A program made the translations under genes and the position numbers. Of a DNA stretch of 64,000 nt, positions 25,701 through 38,781 are shown piece by piece. Where the stretch lies: contig NC_063272.1 of the NCBI RefSeq assembly GCF_910591885.1, forward strand, positions 15,016,364 to 15,080,363, in the 5' to 3' direction. The notes below the pieces were generated by a model. It made no database searches. It worked only from the letters and a program-made list of their open reading frames with translations, and was not told the DNA's origin. Position 1 is the first letter of the stretch. Each line of letters opens with the position of its first letter. This stretch comes from Bombus terrestris. Its lineage: Eukaryota > Arthropoda > Insecta > Hymenoptera > Apidae.

Positions 25701-27057
25701 AGGAAGGGGTGGCCCAAGGGGGTAGGCGAACTAGATGGGTATCGTCTGCCGTTAAGCGGCTCAGCCAGCCCGTACAACTTGCTTTCCATCCTGTTGTCCC
25801 ACCCGACGCCACCCTGTACCACCGACGCCCTAAAGGACAAGGGCGGTCTTGGTGACTTTATGAATATTCTCTTTGTGAAAGTCGCTCGGTGCACTCGTTC
25901 ACTTAGAACACGCCGGTAGCTCGACTCGGTAAACACCCTTTCCGCCTCCCACCTGTCAACCGCCTTCACGATAGCCTTCATGATCGTCTAATGGAGAAGG
26001 AATTATTTACGAGCAAATCATTAAAGTAGAACAAATAATTCCGCCCCGGCCATGGAAGAGGATTACCGAACGCGAAGATCCGGCGAAAAATACCGCCATT
26101 TTGATACGGTTTGATAAAAGTTCGCTTCGTTTCCTCCACGCTCGTTAAACCTGTTCTATAGTTCTAGAAGGATGGGATTCTTCTTCGCTACTCGACAAAT
26201 TTATCTCGAAGAGTTTTACGTTACATCTGACGTTACGATAAACAAGCAACCGCAACATCATGCGCTATTAAAATACGATCGCCCGACCCACGCTCGGCAG
26301 AACTTTCACCTCGTGTCCTGAAATCTTGGTCGGGCTTAATCGAGTAAATCCGAGCGGTCAGGCGAGACGGAATCGCGGCTGAAATTTTCAATGCAGTCGA
26401 TGAACGGCCGCGAGGGAAGAGGACTATGGAGGATGAAAGCACCTTGCCAATTTGGAAAGCCTCCGGGCAACCTCGGTATTTCGTCGACTGCAGAGAAGTC
26501 AATGTATTCTCGGCCAAACTGGCTATCGGCCCCGCTGCCAACTGGCCATTCAAAATGCGCAAACACCGGCAACAGTGGTCGGTGCACCGCGAGGTCAGCC
26601 GACGTTGGATTAATTATGCACCGGCCCTCGGTCAGCGTGCACTGTTCTCGCTCATCCAGCGGCCAATTAGCTCCAAAAACTGTTGCAAGGCCCGAAATCC
26701 GTGCGACCCTTTGTACGCCCATCGATATTCCGTTGGAACATGTAACAGAGGAATGGGGAGAAGGAGTGGTGGTGGTCGATAAAGAGTCTACGTCTGAGTT
26801 AGACAGAGTGTTTTTCAATTACAAATTCACGTTCAAACCGATTTCGTTAAGCCGTTAGTATTTTGTGTAAAGTCATTCGATTAAAAGAGTGTCTAACTCT
26901 TTATCGCACAGATAATAGACCAAGATTAAAATATTATGTAATTCGATATATGACATACTTCGTATAAACATGAGACATTTATTCGACCGGTTAATAAGGT
27001 GTCAATATAGCCCCGACACCCTAAATCCTACGGACCTAACCCCAACTGATATCATAA
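19763..27057. other. non-coding stretch, nothing assigned
   Basis: This is about 7 kb without a supported gene. The larger overlapping frames (22214-22690 minus, 22365-22820 plus, 25511-25981 minus, 26336-26858 on both strands) have no domain I recognise, and several are open on opposite strands at once, as expected of stop-poor sequence. An acceptor-like GGTATTTCAG near 22610 (plus) and donor-like sites near 25215 and 21910 (minus) lack convincing partners. The stretch at 26860-27000 is AT-rich. No RNA gene was seen. Confidence 0.5.
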
Positions 27058-27077
27058 TCGCGTCAAGCTTGACGCGA
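27058..27077. repeat. perfect 20-bp palindrome
   Basis: TCGCGTCAAGCTTGACGCGA reads identically on both strands. It could be a dimeric protein-binding site or a cruciform arm pair. Nothing beside it indicates which. Confidence 0.9.
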
Positions 27078-27790
27078 ATCGTATAGCAGAAGGGAACACG
27101 ATCCAGCATCCATGGGTCAGAGAGAAATAAAGGAATTCAGGAGGACAACGGTGAAAATGGACTGGTTTCTTCGGTCGTGCGATAGCAGGGACGATGGGAG
27201 GAGTATCGAAAGTTGGAGTGCACGAGACTGCCAGGCATTAATCCCGTTTAGCCGGGGTTTATTGCCCGCGCGAAGTAAATTGGTAGGGCCCGCGCTAAAT
27301 ACCAGGAATACAGTTTCCATCGGCTATGGCCACCGAGGTTTATCCGAGTCCCTCCCTGATCCCTGGTTCCCTGCGTCTCTGTCTACGCCAGTCGAGATCC
27401 GGCTAAAGGGAGAACGACGCGACGAGAGCGAAAGGGCGCGCGTGCTGGAATTGGAAAACGGTGCACCGGATGGATGCGTCTGTACAGTATACTACCCTTC
27501 AGAAGTATTTCCGCACCTTTGTTTCCACGGCTATTCTCTCCGCTCTGGTGAAACGTCGCGCACCGAGTGTCGATGAGACGCTTGCCGAGCCTATTATTCG
27601 CTCTCCATTCGCGGAAACGCCAATTGGAACCAATGTCCAACTGTGCTAACGGTGGTAAAGGCAAGCACCTAAAGTGACCAGAACGGGACGAGAAAGGTCT
27701 AACAGATTCGCAGACATTAACTAGCTCTGCCATTTCTGTCACTACTTCGCGCTAACTTCCTCGACTAAGCGACTAATGTTATTAATTTAT
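27078..27790. other. non-coding stretch, nothing assigned
   Basis: A 154-codon plus-strand frame (27112-27576) and a 119-codon minus-strand frame (27383-27742) overlap here. Neither shows a recognisable domain or splice sites. I see nothing else. Confidence 0.45.
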
Positions 27791-27967
27791 TAGGTTGTCC
27801 GAAAAGTGTCTTTCTTTGGCAAACGCGTTTTTTACCTTTATACAAACGTGAAACCAAGTTTGTGAAATGTCGCGGTGTTTATCTCAACAGAACAAAATGG
27901 ATCGTACGTAATTCGACAAAATAATATAAAACAAACAACGTTGTGAAGAAACTTTTCGGACAACCTA
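27791..27967. mobile_element. mariner-type MITE, copy 1 (intact ends)
   Basis: The body is 27793-27965 (173 bp) and is flanked by TA on both sides, the mariner target duplication. The terminal inverted repeats are GGTTGTCCGAAAAGT at the left and its exact complement at the right. They extend to about 20 bp with one mismatch. The interior is non-coding. A core of about 100 bp (roughly 27844-27946) matches copy 2 at 43641-43848 with about 9 differences, so both descend from one family. The GGTTGTCCGAAAAGT-type end is typical of insect mariner elements. No transposase is present, so the element is non-autonomous. Confidence 0.85.
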
Positions 27968-28827
27968 GTAGCTGGAAGATAGCTAGATTTTCCTAAAAAT
28001 AAACTTCCTATAAAAAGCATCTGCACGTACTCTTATTTTGCAGCGAACAGTCCTTTATCGAATTTATTCGGTATTAAACTTCAGTAGTCGTATTAAAATA
28101 TTACTGTCCGATAGTGACGAACATAATCAATTAATCAATAGCAAGTAATTTTTATGTACCTCTTTTGACACCCAGCCAATTAGTAAAGCGCTATTGTAGT
28201 TTAATCCAATGACAGAGAATAATCGATTCTACAAAATCGAAATTTTGCGGTTAACGTATCCATTATGCCAAATACTATATACTTATAGTCTGTAGTGTAG
28301 TCGCAAACACCAGCAAACGCAAACGAAACGAGTGTCCCTGCTTGACTAGCCGCGTGCACGAGGGTCGGAAGGTACATAGTTATTGCATTAACTCATCATT
28401 GTCATTTTTATCACGTGCCCACTTGAATCAACAACGTTGCTGGTCCCCGCGTTGCCCCGTGTACTGGTCCGCGTCGCTCATCTGCGAGCCGCCTTTCTCT
28501 ACTCGACCCCTCGAAACCTGTCCGCTTGTTTTCGCGCAACTCTTGAACTCGACCCAGCCCTACACCGGGGGTGAATTCGCGGTGCTTCGGTCCCCTGTGT
28601 CCCCTACGTTTCCTGCTCTCTGTTGGATTAGCCGCTAACGACTCGTGTTACTCGTTTGCAACGCAATTTCGCCCGACTCTCCTCCCCCCTGCCTTTCTCT
28701 ATCGCGTTCTCTCTATCACGTTTCGCTGCTGTCACAAACCAACGAATCCCTAATTTTTTTTATTCCTGGACCATGAGAAACGATAGATTACGAGAGGAGA
28801 ATCTGTATGCAGATTCGGTGGAAACCA
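27968..28827. other. non-coding stretch, AT-rich then GC-balanced
   Basis: The first 330 bp after the MITE are AT-rich with no frame of note. From about 28340 the sequence is CpG- and pyrimidine-rich, with short plus-strand frames rich in Ser, Pro and Leu and no recognisable domain. Confidence 0.5.
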
Positions 28828-28847
28828 AGAGAGAGAGAGAGAGAGAG
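28828..28847. repeat. (AG)n microsatellite
   Basis: Ten uninterrupted AG units on the plus strand. Confidence 0.9.
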
Positions 28848-29964
28848 TTTAAAAACATCGATCGCGCGTCTAGTACGACTCTTCTTCCATATTTTGTTAG
28901 AAATGACAATTAATATTTCGATGATATTTCGCAGGATAATTGGATACTCGTTTCTCAGAAGTTTTAAGGATTGAAGTCCAGTCGAGAAAAGGACGACACG
29001 CCGTAGCTTTTTGCGCTATTTTATTCGCCGCCGGAGATATCCTCAAGCAGCTTTGTTGCGACCGACATGCACCGTAATAAACTTGAAACGCACAGGGAAC
29101 GAAGGCGGTGTAAAGAGTAAATTTCAAAGGGAATTCGAGAGAAGGTGACGGTCATATGAATGCTTGCAAGACGACACGACGGTCCGACTTACTCTCCGGC
29201 AACCCTAAGAATATTGTTTATTCAGGATCTAGGGCGGAATGGCCCTCGTGGCGAGACGTACGCGCCAGCCAGGTAAATATCGATAATCCATAAGCACGAG
29301 CACGTATCGAGTTTTATGGTATTACTAGCAGCTTCGTCCTATCGTCGACGTCTCGAGAGTTTCTGAGGAGTTTGCACGAGGAATTTCGAGCCGCCACGAA
29401 ATTCCATCGAACCATCGGGACGACGAGGCTCGGTACATCATTGTACGTACACTCTGCGTTACTATCAACGTTGTTCGTACGAATTCAAATAAAAAGTCGT
29501 TAAACCACATATACAACGCGATAGGTTTCCCAGAAAATGCGGATTTCCGAACGATCCAAGAGACCGAGGAGACACGATTCAAATCACGAGAATCTCAATT
29601 ATTTGGAGATCAAAGCGAATGACGGTCCAGGATGGTTTCGCGTCAGATGGCGATAAAGCTTGCCTAGCAATGGCCAGGCGAACGAGCAGGATTAATTAAG
29701 GTCGTTTGTTCAACGATTTGCGCCGAAATCAAATCGCGCTGGACGAGCGCTCGCGCGGCCCACGCCGGCACGGCCAAGGAACATAACGAATGGGTATCGC
29801 GCGCGCTACCAGGAACCGGTAATGCTGGGGGACATTGCACGAACCCGTCGCTCACCATTACTAAGCATTGTGTCTGCGGTTCCAGGCGATTTGTACCCTT
29901 GCCGACCACGCGTCAGGGACATTTATTAAAGCGGCACCGGTTCGACAGAGCGCCAGGGCGACAG

Positions 29965-29968
<4 letters not shown>
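28848..29968. other. non-coding stretch, nothing assigned
   Basis: There are only short frames of no recognisable family (for example 28897-29127, 29325-29582 and 29664-29909, all minus strand). I see no splice-bounded exon or repeat. Confidence 0.5.
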
Positions 29969-30000
<32 letters not shown>

Positions 30001-30017
30001 CGTGGGAGAGAGAGAGG
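29969..30017. repeat. (AG)n microsatellite, compound
   Basis: Fifteen AG units (29969-29998), then a short interruption (GGCGTGG), then a second GAGAGA tract to about 30017. Frames crossing it give artefactual Arg-Glu or Leu-Ser runs. Confidence 0.95.
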
Positions 30018-33000
30018 AAAAGAGAGATAAAGGGAGCTGGATCATTTCGTGCAGTCTCTGACCCTCCCGGGACTCGTGATCGTCGAATTCTCGAGCGCAG
30101 AGTTGCGCGACGTGTCGCAACTTTCCATATTAAGTTTTGCTGTTTCCATCCCGTAATTAGTCTTGATTTTACCGTGGTTCTCACGATAATTCGACTTAAG
30201 GTGATTTCCTCGGATGAAAGATGGCGCTTGCAGAAACGATCGCCGGTTTGTTAAGATAAAGTTGAAGCTGAAAATTAAAACGCCAAGTTGGAGCTTACGA
30301 ATGGCCGATGAGAATGACAGGAACGACGATAAAATTCGCAGAAGGAATTCCGTTTAGAACTGTGGTTGCTTTTCGTCCGGAATCGTGTTACTCGCCCGTG
30401 ATACACAGGAAGCCCCGACGCACCGGACGTGTTTGCCGAAATTAAACAACCTTTCCTCGGTGCTCGGTAGGCGTGCAGTTCCCCGCAACCTGCTAGTCGG
30501 ATCTCGTCCCATTTAGTTTCGCTTACACCGAAATATTCATCCACCGGTCATTTACCAGAAAGTGAGTATATCGTTCCTCTCATTCGTCGTGTCATACGCG
30601 AGTCTTCGTCTACACAGTCTACGATTGCTTTATTGGAAACCAAAGAAGAAGCAAAAGCTGAAAGAAGATGAGCGAAGAAGAGAAGACACGAAGAAGGAAA
30701 GGCTATGATCGGGCGATCAGTGTGTTTCTTAATCTATAGCTATCGAACTTCTTCGTGAATTTGCTGTTTTAGGAGGCGTTGGAGGAATGAAAGTTGAAAC
30801 AAGAGGAAGCTGCGCAGGTTCGCGGCCGTCAAATACGCGCCGCGAGGCCAAGTTATTCGCCGGCTAACAAGATGGTAGCTACAGGGGTGTTTAGTGGAAC
30901 CACGGCTCGTTAAACCGCTTAGAATGGGTAATTACGATAGAAACTTTGCGAACGAGCCGGCGAGAGAATCTAATAGAAGCTCGTGCAGGAAATACACGGC
31001 TTGTATGCCGAACAAGCGCGTCTGCGCGCAAGAAGCATTGTCGGTAGCATCTGCCCTCTCGTTTAAAACGAAACCGTGCACACGCGAATCGAGGTGCGCG
31101 CTTTAAATCCCCCGGACACGCTTTTCAGCCCGACCATGCCAATTGAATCGTGTACGAACGAACGAAGCGTGCTGCGTGAATTTCACTGTAATTCTACGTG
31201 GCATCGAGAGGGGGCGCGGTCGTTTTCTCTGGAATTTCTCATTTGTGCGATGGAAATCCGGTCGGCCAATAAATTTTTGCTACGCGAGAACTTCATATGT
31301 AACATCGAAAACGCGTGACAAACGGGGATACGTGTTTTCACCATGACTTTGGTTTCGCCGAATAAATCTCTCTACGTTGTTGTAAATCGACTGGCTCCAA
31401 CATAATCCATTCGATCTTTCAATCGCGTACACCATTCCGTTATTCTTTCCACAATTGTGGACACACTTCTGCGATCCACCTGGCGTTCACTTTATTATTA
31501 ACTTTTCACTTTGTGAATCTAGTAGCTGCGCTATTTCGCCATTGAATACGTCGTCTTTTACAACTTATGAAAACGCCTGTTATCCATGAAGCGGCTAATG
31601 CCTCTTCTTTTTCTGTACTCGTTTTACCAGAGGTTTGATGAACGATAAACATGGCGGAAAATAAAAGCTGTTCGTGACGCTTTGACCGCGATTACGAGTT
31701 TCGGTTCGAACGAACACACCCCGTCATTAGTTGATGGCGGCATTTGACAAATGGCAGGTGGCAAGCGACGAGCCGCTTCCGTAAAAATATACACTTAGCC
31801 GGGCAAATAATTCGGCGGCTCGTCAAGCGAACGCGTTCCTTTACGGATTAGCCTGTCAAAACTAACGTCCGCGTACGAACAGCGTGGAACACGCGGTCCG
31901 CGTCGGCCACCGGTGTCTTCCATCATCCTCCCATCCCTCCTTTCCCCCTCACTCCTCTTACGTTCCTAATAAATTCACAGGCTCGTAAAAGCGTCTCCCA
32001 GCGTCCCTTGGCTCATGCCGCCATGAAATTTCGAATAAATTCACGCGGTAAAAGTGCTAATGCGCGCGACCTCTTTCGAGCCGAGTACTGTTCCTCCAAA
32101 ATTACCGACCCTTGCCACGTGTAAACTCGTCGAAGACAGGTGCGCGATCCCCTGAATAAAACAGAGTACAACCCCCGCGCCCAACTTCTAACTGCTCTCC
32201 GTGTTTTACGATACGTGGCCCGGCTGAAAATCCAGTTTACAAGCGATCAGGGAAATTCCAGTAGGAAGTATCGTAAAACTTCGACTATCGGCGCGAGCCC
32301 AGCTATATCGACGAACGCGAACACGGCGCGCAGACTATCTGAGCAATTAGGAAAAAAAAAAGGAAACCGTGGAAAAGTCCGAGGAACAAACGTGAGAGGA
32401 AAGAGAGAGAAAACCGATAGGAAAAGGATCTTCCCTGATGGTAAAGTCGATACGTTCGTGACTAGATAACGGGATAGACGTAATCAAATAAGAAACTCAT
32501 TCGGAATACAGGTTTCACGACCATGGTGATACATCATCCATAATGAACGAGCATGGAAGGTACGTGTGGAAGCTCGTAAATAACGCACGGCTGTCGAGCG
32601 TTCTTCAATCCGAATCGACACGTCGACGTTACTTCAGCATTCTAAGAGCTTGATGATATGTGACGTGCAAACGAGCCTGTCCCAGATTTTTTTTTCTTCG
32701 TGTTTCATCCGGTAGCTAGGAAACGTGAGTAAACGCAGCAAGAAGAACGAGCAGTTGGATGTATGTGGTAATTATTAATTAGTTTGTCTAACGTGGCACA
32801 GTCCGGGGGAGAATGTACGCGGTTTCTCGGCTGGACCGAGATGAATCGAATAGGAATTCAGTTTAAAATACTTTTCCCGGCGGATATAGCCTCGCCTAAA
32901 GGCGGCTCCCGATGAAACGCGTGAAAACGTTACGCTTTTCTAAGGTAAAACCTAGGCTTCACCGCGGCTCCACCCGCGCAGCGAGTTTCCCTTTGTTTCA

Positions 33001-34345
33001 TAATTTCAACCAGCGACTGAGCACTAGAACGTTAAACGTGCCACGATTTTCTATATCCTTTTTCACGTTAGATTCCCACCGTTTCCAAATGCGCATACTT
33101 AATTACTTTTGGCGACGACGACGTATCGCTTATCTTTGAACATGTACGTCCAACGAATTGTACTTTCTGCTGCCATATCTCTGTACGTCAGGAAAGATCT
33201 CTGACATGTGTAGAATAATCGCATTACCATCTAAAAATGGAAGCTCGTTAAAACTTTAAAGAATTCATACGCGAATTCTAAATGAATACGAATCCACCGA
33301 CGAGTAGATAAGTCCAGAAATAGTGAGCCAACGTGATCGAATAATGGAGCAACGTTAATACACGCGAAAACAGAGGAAACTTGATATGCAATATCGAGCG
33401 GATTTTCAATGGTTTGATACATGCTATTTGATTAATTGACTCTCCGTCGCTTGTTCGATCGCGTATATTTCCGGATTTCCGTATGAGATGGTAAATGGAG
33501 CGAACTTGGAAAATTCGCGCATCGCTGGAGAACGTGAAGGAAGAAGGGACCGAAACGATAACCGACGATCGATAGTTTCACGGGCCAGCAACAAAATAAT
33601 TCCGTGGCTCGTTTCCTCCTAGCTACTGTCACTCGTCTGTCCGCCAATTTAATTGCACCTCCACTGAAATCCGATCAAACCTCGTTCGCTAATTAAACGC
33701 TTTTCGGCCGTTTGGTCGTCATCGTGCCGAGCTATATTTACATCGCAGCAACGACGGTCCCGCAGGCCTGAAAAACGACGGTCCAAAAGGTGTGCGCGTA
33801 ATTATCCTCCACATATTCTCCTTGCATCATTCTCATTGCCTTTGTTCACGCTGTGCCACTTTCTCTGCCAAATTCACGCCACATTGTCTAGCAATTTCGA
33901 TAACAGACTTTGTCAGGCACTTTGTTTGCTGCTTGACAGGTACCGTATCCCAGGAGATAAGGTCGAACTTGGTCAGCTATATTCTTCAAAGGGAATCCAA
34001 GGGATTAAAATGTATCGGTGATTGTGTATTTACCGTTCGAGTTTCTAGGAAACGTTCGCTCACCGAAGATCGTTAGGAAGGCAATCTGGCCAAAGGTAGT
34101 TCGACCGCGGTGATCGTAGCCAGGTTCCCTTCGACCAAGCTGCTTTGTGCCGCCTGCGCGGTAACACAGCACTCTATCACGACACGCAAAATCCTTAATT
34201 ATTATGCAGCAAAGCGAATCAGGAATCCGGATAATGCCAGCAGTCGAACTGCCGTACATACTGGCCCGTATGTAAGGGTTTACGTAGAACGGTTCAGAAG
34301 GGGCCGGAGGAGTCCCTAAAACCGCAGTGACCTCCAATTATCCTG
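30018..34345. other. non-coding stretch, nothing assigned
   Basis: About 4.3 kb of CpG-rich sequence with short frames only. A donor-like AAA|GTGAGT at about 30561 (plus) follows sequence with stops in all frames, so at best it could end an untranslated exon. I assign no gene. Confidence 0.5.
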
Positions 34346-34374
34346 TGGGTACCACGTGGGCCACGCGGTACCCA
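34346..34374. repeat. 29-nt near-perfect palindrome containing CACGTG
   Basis: The arms are TGGGTACC (34346-34353) and GGTACCCA (34367-34374). Inside them CGTGG faces CCACG, with one mismatched pair and a single central G. A CACGTG E-box, the usual site for basic helix-loop-helix proteins, lies at about 34353-34358. The structure is clear, but any regulatory role is inference. Confidence 0.85.
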
Positions 34375-37300
34375 TGCTCCCTACGGACCGTCCGCAAACA
34401 CCCCTATGTCGGTCTTCTCACTGCCTATAACGCCCCTCGGATTAATTCATTATTAAAATAACCCCTTTCGACCTGAGCTTGTTATGGTGCTCTATTAGAG
34501 CGGAATCGTCTAAAATCGAATTAGAACCTCGCCAGACAGTCATTTTTAGCTGTATAATTTATCGTATCGAAACGATTCTTTCGGAGACAAAATTCATTTA
34601 GAAACAATTTTGAAATACCGCAGGATGTTCATAAAACGAGACGGATCATCGACATCCTTTCTAGTCCAATAATACGCGCAATTGGTCAAGACTCACTTAA
34701 CCGAAGTGCTATCCTACGGGTCATGGCTCAGGGAAAATCAAAAGTCCTCATTACGTATTCCGAGGTCAGAGAGGGTTTCTCCCTCGGCAACTCTCTCCCG
34801 TCTTGAACCCGAGGAAGGACCAGAGGCCACCTAAGACCGGACATTTCAATAAACCCTAGCAAACGCGCGGGTTTAAGCCACTGACCGCGACGCGTCTTGG
34901 TCAGCAGCTTCCTCGATGAAATTGCGCATGTCCTCGCGTCTATCTCCAGGGCACGCTGCGAATAACTGCGATCGATCGATCCATCCTGTGGCAATAGATG
35001 CTGTATTTTCTTTTATTACCATTGAAAATATGTAAGAACCTATTAAGGAAATACTCTCGGAGGAAAAATCTGTCTGTCGAGGAGAAGGAAGGGAGAGAAG
35101 AGCCGCGAATGGGCTATTAATAAATGAATAATGCCGAGGGTGGTAAGTGGTAGTCGAGACGCATCGAACAGCCCATAAAACTTTCCTTTTCCCAGGGTGA
35201 CGGGACGCCGTTCCCCCGTACGCGTCGATTCTCTCGAATTAGCGAAATGATTTCCGGGGGAAAACTTTCCGCGCCGCGCGTCCACGGTCACTTTCTCCCC
35301 TATAAATCTATCTCCCCTATTCGCGACCCGCGATTGGCCCCCTTGCTTCTCCGCTGGGTCGATTCGCTCGCTAAAATTCGATCCATTCGTCGTCGGAATA
35401 ATCCTACGGAGAAACGAATTACCGCGTCTGATTGGAACGAACTCGACCAGAAGCTCGTCGCGCGTTGTTAACAAACTTCGTTAACAAAGTACGGGAAAAT
35501 GGGAAGCGTTTGTCTAAATCGACCGAATTGGAAAGGTAGCTATGTTCGTTCGGACTGATGGACCGTACAGAAACAGATTAAATTTGAGAACTTTAGCGAA
35601 GTGGAGGACCGCGTACATTTGAGGAAAAATTAGAAAATTTTTCAGCCAGGGTAAAACATCTCGGTAATGAAATTATTTTCGATGAAAGTTCCTAATAACG
35701 AAAAAAATATATTTCATCGTTAAAACTTTATCTGGAAAGGTTTTCCCGTTTTCCCCGTTTCTTTTACGATCGTACTGCGACGGGAACGTACTACTGTACG
35801 GGGCAGGAATGAGATTAAAAAATATTTCCCATCGGTGCAAAACGAATCGTCTCGATCGCGACTGCGTTCCACTCGTCCGGCTTTAAAATTTCATTTCCCG
35901 GCGTTCATTTCCGACCCCCGTTGTTCCTTTCCGGCGAGTCGAGTGCCACGAACAGGGGTTTCCACATACGAAGCACGCGCGCGAGTTCGCCCTCTTTCTC
36001 GTTTCTTTGTCTTAGAGGTGATCGAGTTCGTAAGAGAATTCCCGCTTGTTTTCAGAATGGGAGCTACGAGCATCGGCCTGATCACGGTTCATTTCGCCCG
36101 GCTCTCGCGGCACTGGCCGCAAGCCCGGCTACCATTTTCCGTCTCTTCGTCTCTCGTGCGCTCGTCCTTCTTTCGCATCGGCGAACCAGCCTCGAGGAAA
36201 AAGAGAAAATTGTTGGTACACGGTCGTACGAGCCCATAAAAATCACGCTCCTCTCTTTTCCTTCCACCGATGGATTATTGACTTTGCGTTTGTTCGACTC
36301 GGAGGCTGAATCTTCCCCGACTGCGCCAGCGTCCTGTCCAATCTGCCCATCCATGGTTTTTCTTTCGTAGATTGAGGCCACACGGGTCGCATATTGGATC
36401 GAGATTCGCCGGAAATCACAATGTTTACCTTCTGAGAGTCTCGGCCTCCGGCTCGACCTCTTCATCGCCCCGATTCAACGAGAAAAAGATTTCGGGAGCG
36501 ACCAACATTCATATTAAATTCTAATCGATAAATTCCTTTCTTGCGTTTTTATCCATTTCAATTTACGGCAATTATACGATAAAAAGTTCCATTTCTCTCT
36601 CACAATGAATTCGTCTATTCGACGAGGATATCGACCATCTTAAGAAGAAAAAAGGAAGATCGTTCGGAAGCTACGAACGTGTTTGGTTGCACGCGAACCG
36701 GCGCGCAATTTGCTCGGTAGATGATGCCGTGGAGCCGAAACAGGAGTTTATACTTAAATGATGAAACCAGAACACAGCTTTGTCGCATCGGCTGGAAGCC
36801 AAATTGGAAGCCGACAGCGCGACTCGAAAGTACCGACGGCAACGGTACGGACAGACAGACTGACAGACGACCAGAGGAGTACCGTTAAAGTCTCTTGCAT
36901 CCTGTAAAACGCTCGCACGCGAGAGAGAAGCAACGAATCTGGCTACCGGTCGCGGCAGAGACGGCTCGCGACTACACGAGCAGAAAGCCAAAGCAAAGCC
37001 ACGTTTGGCCAGTATTAGACGCGCCAACGGCCGGTTTAATTACTCTCTTCATAGAGACACTAAATATTCGACTGTCTGTGAGGTGGCCGACCGGACTCGA
37101 CAGCTGCGCGCATACTGCCGTCCCCGTCTCTCATAGAAACGATAATTACGCGGGCAAAGCTCGCCTACCATCGCCGCACGACTGTCACGTTACCTGTCTA
37201 ATCCTGACTTCGATCGTTCCTCGCTCGATTTCTCTCGATTCGCCGTCATTTTGGTTGCCTCCCTTTGCGCGGGTTAAAGTGCTCGCGTCACAAGTGAAAG

Positions 37301-38781
37301 CAAATTTTCAGGTAAAGAGGTTGAATTGATACTAAACCAAAGTCGATATTTCCGAGGTTTCAATGGGAATATACAGGTACAGAGAAGAGGAACGCAGAAA
37401 GATTCACCTAGATCTTTTACAACTTAATTTACCGCCAGCTAAATTTGTTTCCGATTTTTCTCCAGTACGTTCACACCTTCGACTCCTAATTGATTCGAAA
37501 CGCGTGTGTCGCGTTTGACGACAGAACTTCTCTTTTCAAACTTTTCTTCGTGCAACCGAACCCCATGGAAATCTCGTTTCCCGAGCAAACGTGAGCCGTC
37601 GCACACGTACGCGCGCGAAAGCCGGACGGAAGCTAGGAGAGAGAAAAGACAAAGCTGGAATACGCCCGACTGGCTGCAAAATAATATAGCTCGTCTTTTA
37701 AAGGAGACAGCTTCAACTCTCTCTGTCTCTATGTATATCGCTTCGCCTACCAGCCGTCTTCTTCCTCATTCGACGTCCTCACCCCGTTTTAATTAGCTTT
37801 ACCGACTGGTAAATAACAAACCGTTATTTCTCATGAATTAATTTTCAACAATCCCAACCGGGTTGCGCTGGCTTACGCGCAGCAGCAGCTTGCTGCTAGC
37901 TCCCGCATCGCTCGCTTTTATTCCGCGAAGAAGGGTTCGCGTCTCGCTGCGTAACGAGCATCCCCTTTGACGTACTAGTATCTAATGCACTGGTTGGCTT
38001 CCTGAAATATCTGGGACACGTTGCCTCGTCCGTGCGTTTCTCAACAGCAACGAGACAAGGCTGAAACGACGCTAACGCGATTCTGCGACTCTTTGTTCGA
38101 CGAACAAATGATAATAACATATTTTTCTAAACGATGTTACCTTCACGATCGAAGTTTCGCTTCAGTCCACCTGGATAGTTTGCAGTAAACTATATCGTTA
38201 TGGCTGTTCTCCGTGGATATCCCAACATAGTTCATTTCAGCCGACGCGAAGGTGAATCATTGTCGGGGGCGAATATTCAAGCGAGCAGGTAATCGCGGTA
38301 AGGAGGACGCATTGCGATGGAAGAAAATTTGAGCGAGAACGGGAAGAGGAAGGCGAAGGGGTAGAGCGGATAGGAGAGCAACCACGGCTTATACCAGCGC
38401 GAGACGCTCATCTGCATTTCAATTCGCGCGCCCTCGCCAAGATTTCCACGCTGCACCCTGGACGTCCTGTACGAGCGAGCACGCGGCTTCGCTTCAATAC
38501 TCTAGAGCTAGAGAGAAGGTCGCGTGTCTGCAGTGGAATCCAATACGATGGATTTGGGATTGCCACGAGGTCGTTTCGAGCACATGCGGTTCTAAGCTGA
38601 ACGATGGACGAACGAGTCGGAAGCCAAGAGCCTTTCCGCCTTGAACCAACTACACGTGTTCCTGTCTCTGATTAAACTATCGGCTCGTGGAAGCACTATT
38701 TTCTGGCTGACGAATGGGCAGCATTGGTTCGGCTAATATATGCGAAGAATTCTCTATGACTTAGGTGAAAAGTAAACTTAC
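34375..38781. other. probable intron of the kinesin-26-like gene
   Basis: This lies immediately 3' (on the minus strand) of the exon at 38782-38971 and starts with its donor GTAAGT at 38776-38781. Only short frames occur (for example 35043-35474 minus, 35921-36370 plus, 36895-37329 plus), with no recognisable domain and in particular no kinesin motor motif. A short hairpin AGCAGCA/TGCTGCT lies at about 37881-37897. The intron assignment depends on the exon call. Confidence 0.5.

Noticed and set aside
29861..30254. Overlapping frames with Arg-Glu and Leu-Ser repeats
   Set aside because: Artefacts of the (AG)n microsatellite.
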